This document shows positions 6,110-6,908 of a DNA stretch of 6,908 nt, one piece after another. This stretch comes from Alphaproteobacteria bacterium (lineage in GTDB: Bacteria; Pseudomonadota; Alphaproteobacteria; Acetobacterales; Acetobacteraceae): contig JAAFHD010000194.1 in NCBI GenBank assembly GCA_013298245.1, forward strand, positions 1 to 6,908. Direction: 5' to 3'. Positions within the stretch are counted from its first letter, which is position 1. The number at the start of each line of letters is the position of its first letter. The notes under the pieces were generated by a model. It was not told the origin of the DNA, did not search any database, and was given only the letters and a program-made list of their open reading frames with translations. The position numbers and the translations under genes were made by a program.

Positions 6110-6128
6110 CCTCCCGCGAAACGGGAGG
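6110..6128 (+). promoter_or_regulatory. Hairpin covering the Shine-Dalgarno sequence of the binding-protein gene
   Basis: CCTCCCG at 6110-6116 is perfectly complementary to CGGGAGG at 6122-6128, with a five-base loop (CGAAA). The right arm contains the GGGAGG Shine-Dalgarno of the gene starting at 6136. Six of the seven pairs are G-C, so the structure should be stable in RNA and could reduce ribosome access. No T-run follows, so it does not look like an intrinsic terminator. Whether it is regulatory, or just a transcript-stabilising or chance hairpin, cannot be told from one sequence. Confidence 0.55.
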
Positions 6129-6135
6129 AACCAAG

Positions 6136-6908
6136 ATGCGCGCAACCCGCCGTGGCCTGCTGGCCGCACCCCTCGCACTGCCCGCCTTTGCCCAAGGCTT
6201 CCCCGTACGCCCCATCCGCATGGTGGTGGGCTTTCCCGCCGGCGGCGGCGTGGACACGCTGGCGCGCCCCATCATGGCGCGCTTGCAGGAACGCCTGGGC
6301 CAGCCCGTGGTGATCGAGAACCGCGCCGGCAATAACGGCAATATCGCGATGGATTACGTCGCGAAATCGGCACCCGATGGCTACACGCTGTTCATCGGCA
6401 ATGTCGGCAACCTGGCCATCACGCATGCGCTGTTCGCGAACCTGCCCTTCGACACCACGCGCGATTTCGCCGGCGTCGCGCAGACAACTTTGGGGCCGCT
6501 GGCGGTGGCCGTGCCTGCCGATTTTCCTGCGCGCACATTGGGCGAATTGGTGGAGATCGCGCGCGCCCGCCCCGGCACATTGAACATGGCATCCGGCGGT
6601 TCCGGCGGCGTGCCGCATCTGGCCTTCGAGCAGTTCAAGCGCACCGCACGCGTGGACATCGTGCATGTGCCCTATCGCGGCAGCGCGCCCGCATTGCAGG
6701 ACCTGCTGGGCGGCCGCGTGCAGATGATGATCGATGGCTATGGCCTGATGCGCGGCGCGCATGAAGCGGGGCGCATCCGCGTCATCGCCATGACATCGCA
6801 CCAGCGCCACCCGCAGTTGCCCGATGTGCAGACCATCGGTGAAGCTGGTTTTCGCGGCGCGGAATTCGAAAGCTGGTCCGGCGTGGTGGCGCCCAAGGCG
6901 ACACCCGA
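6136..6908 (+). CDS. Bug/TctC-family tripartite tricarboxylate-type substrate-binding protein, 5' part
   Basis: The frame runs off the window after 257 codons; family members are usually about 320 residues, so roughly 60 are missing. The N-terminus MRATRRGLLAAPLALPAFAQ is a signal peptide whose TRRGLL resembles a twin-arginine (Tat) motif, with cleavage near Ala19. The mature protein has the Bug hallmarks in order: RPIRMVVGFPAGGGVDTLAR (about 25-44), VVIENRAG (about 58-65), APDGYTLFIGN (about 78-88) and HVPYRGSAPALQDLLGGRVQ (about 177-196). Family members capture small carboxylates or similar solutes in the periplasm. Many are orphans without an adjacent TctAB membrane pair, and none is visible here. 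The substrate cannot be predicted. The ATG at 6136 follows GGGAGGAA by five bases, and that site is part of a hairpin. A 49-base gap separates it from the upstream exported-protein gene. Confidence 0.93.
   Translation, partial: MRATRRGLLAAPLALPAFAQGFPVRPIRMVVGFPAGGGVDTLARPIMARLQERLGQPVVIENRAGNNGNIAMDYVAKSAPDGYTLFIGNVGNLAITHALFANLPFDTTRDFAGVAQTTLGPLAVAVPADFPARTLGELVEIARARPGTLNMASGGSGGVPHLAFEQFKRTARVDIVHVPYRGSAPALQDLLGGRVQMMIDGYGLMRGAHEAGRIRVIAMTSHQRHPQLPDVQTIGEAGFRGAEFESWSGVVAPKATP

Noticed and set aside
6110..6128. Intrinsic terminator after the small exported protein gene
   Set aside because: The stem is good but no T-run follows, and the right arm is the ribosome site of the next gene.
5135..6178. 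Open frame of 347 codons on the minus strand spanning three + strand genes
   Set aside because: It crosses the adaptor end, the small exported protein and the start of the Bug-family gene, all of which have good ribosome sites or motifs. Its own translation shows no family features.
1..6908. CRISPR array, tRNA, rRNA, insertion sequence or prophage attachment site
   Set aside because: No regularly spaced short direct repeats, cloverleaf-like sequence, transposase frame or terminal inverted repeats were seen. The only regular repeats are the in-frame RTX modules.

Overview
This GC-rich window has dense, mostly + strand genes, short gaps and long spurious open frames on the opposite strand. Together with a Bug/TctC-type binding protein and an alphaproteobacterial style of RTX protein, it suggests an alphaproteobacterium, plausibly a Roseomonas-like member of the Acetobacteraceae. 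That placement is inference from style and gene content, not from a marker gene.

Layout. (1) 3-1466, +: the 3' part of a secreted calcium-binding RTX protein. It enters the window inside what looks like an FG-GAP repeat and ends with a typical type I secretion C-terminus. (2) 1467-1627: an intergenic stretch with a 7-bp inverted repeat and a 9-bp direct repeat. (3) 1628-2065, +: a stand-alone protein with two CBS domains. (4) 2037-2249, -: a small predicted lipoprotein that overlaps the CBS gene tail to tail. (5) 2250-2351: a divergent intergenic region. (6) 2352-3839, +: a TolC-type outer-membrane efflux protein. (7) 3812-5623, +: a membrane fusion (periplasmic adaptor) protein that overlaps the previous gene by 28 bp and carries an N-terminal cytoplasmic PAS domain. 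(8) 5679-6086, +: a small exported protein of unknown function with two cysteines. (9) 6136 to the window end, +: the start of a Bug/TctC-family solute-binding protein, preceded by a hairpin that covers its Shine-Dalgarno sequence.

How the genes may work together. The outer-membrane protein and the adaptor form a translationally coupled pair and supply two of the three parts of a tripartite exporter. No inner-membrane pump (ABC or RND) lies in the window. The adaptor's C-terminal part looks more like MacA/RND-type adaptors than HlyD, so the nearby RTX protein should not be assumed to be its cargo.

The most unusual item is the adaptor architecture: PAS, then a signalling-type coiled coil, then one membrane helix, then the adaptor. 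This suggests an exporter whose periplasmic duct could be gated or tuned by a cytoplasmic signal. The nearby CBS protein, a likely adenine-nucleotide sensor, is a second sensory element, but it is not in the same transcription unit as far as can be seen.
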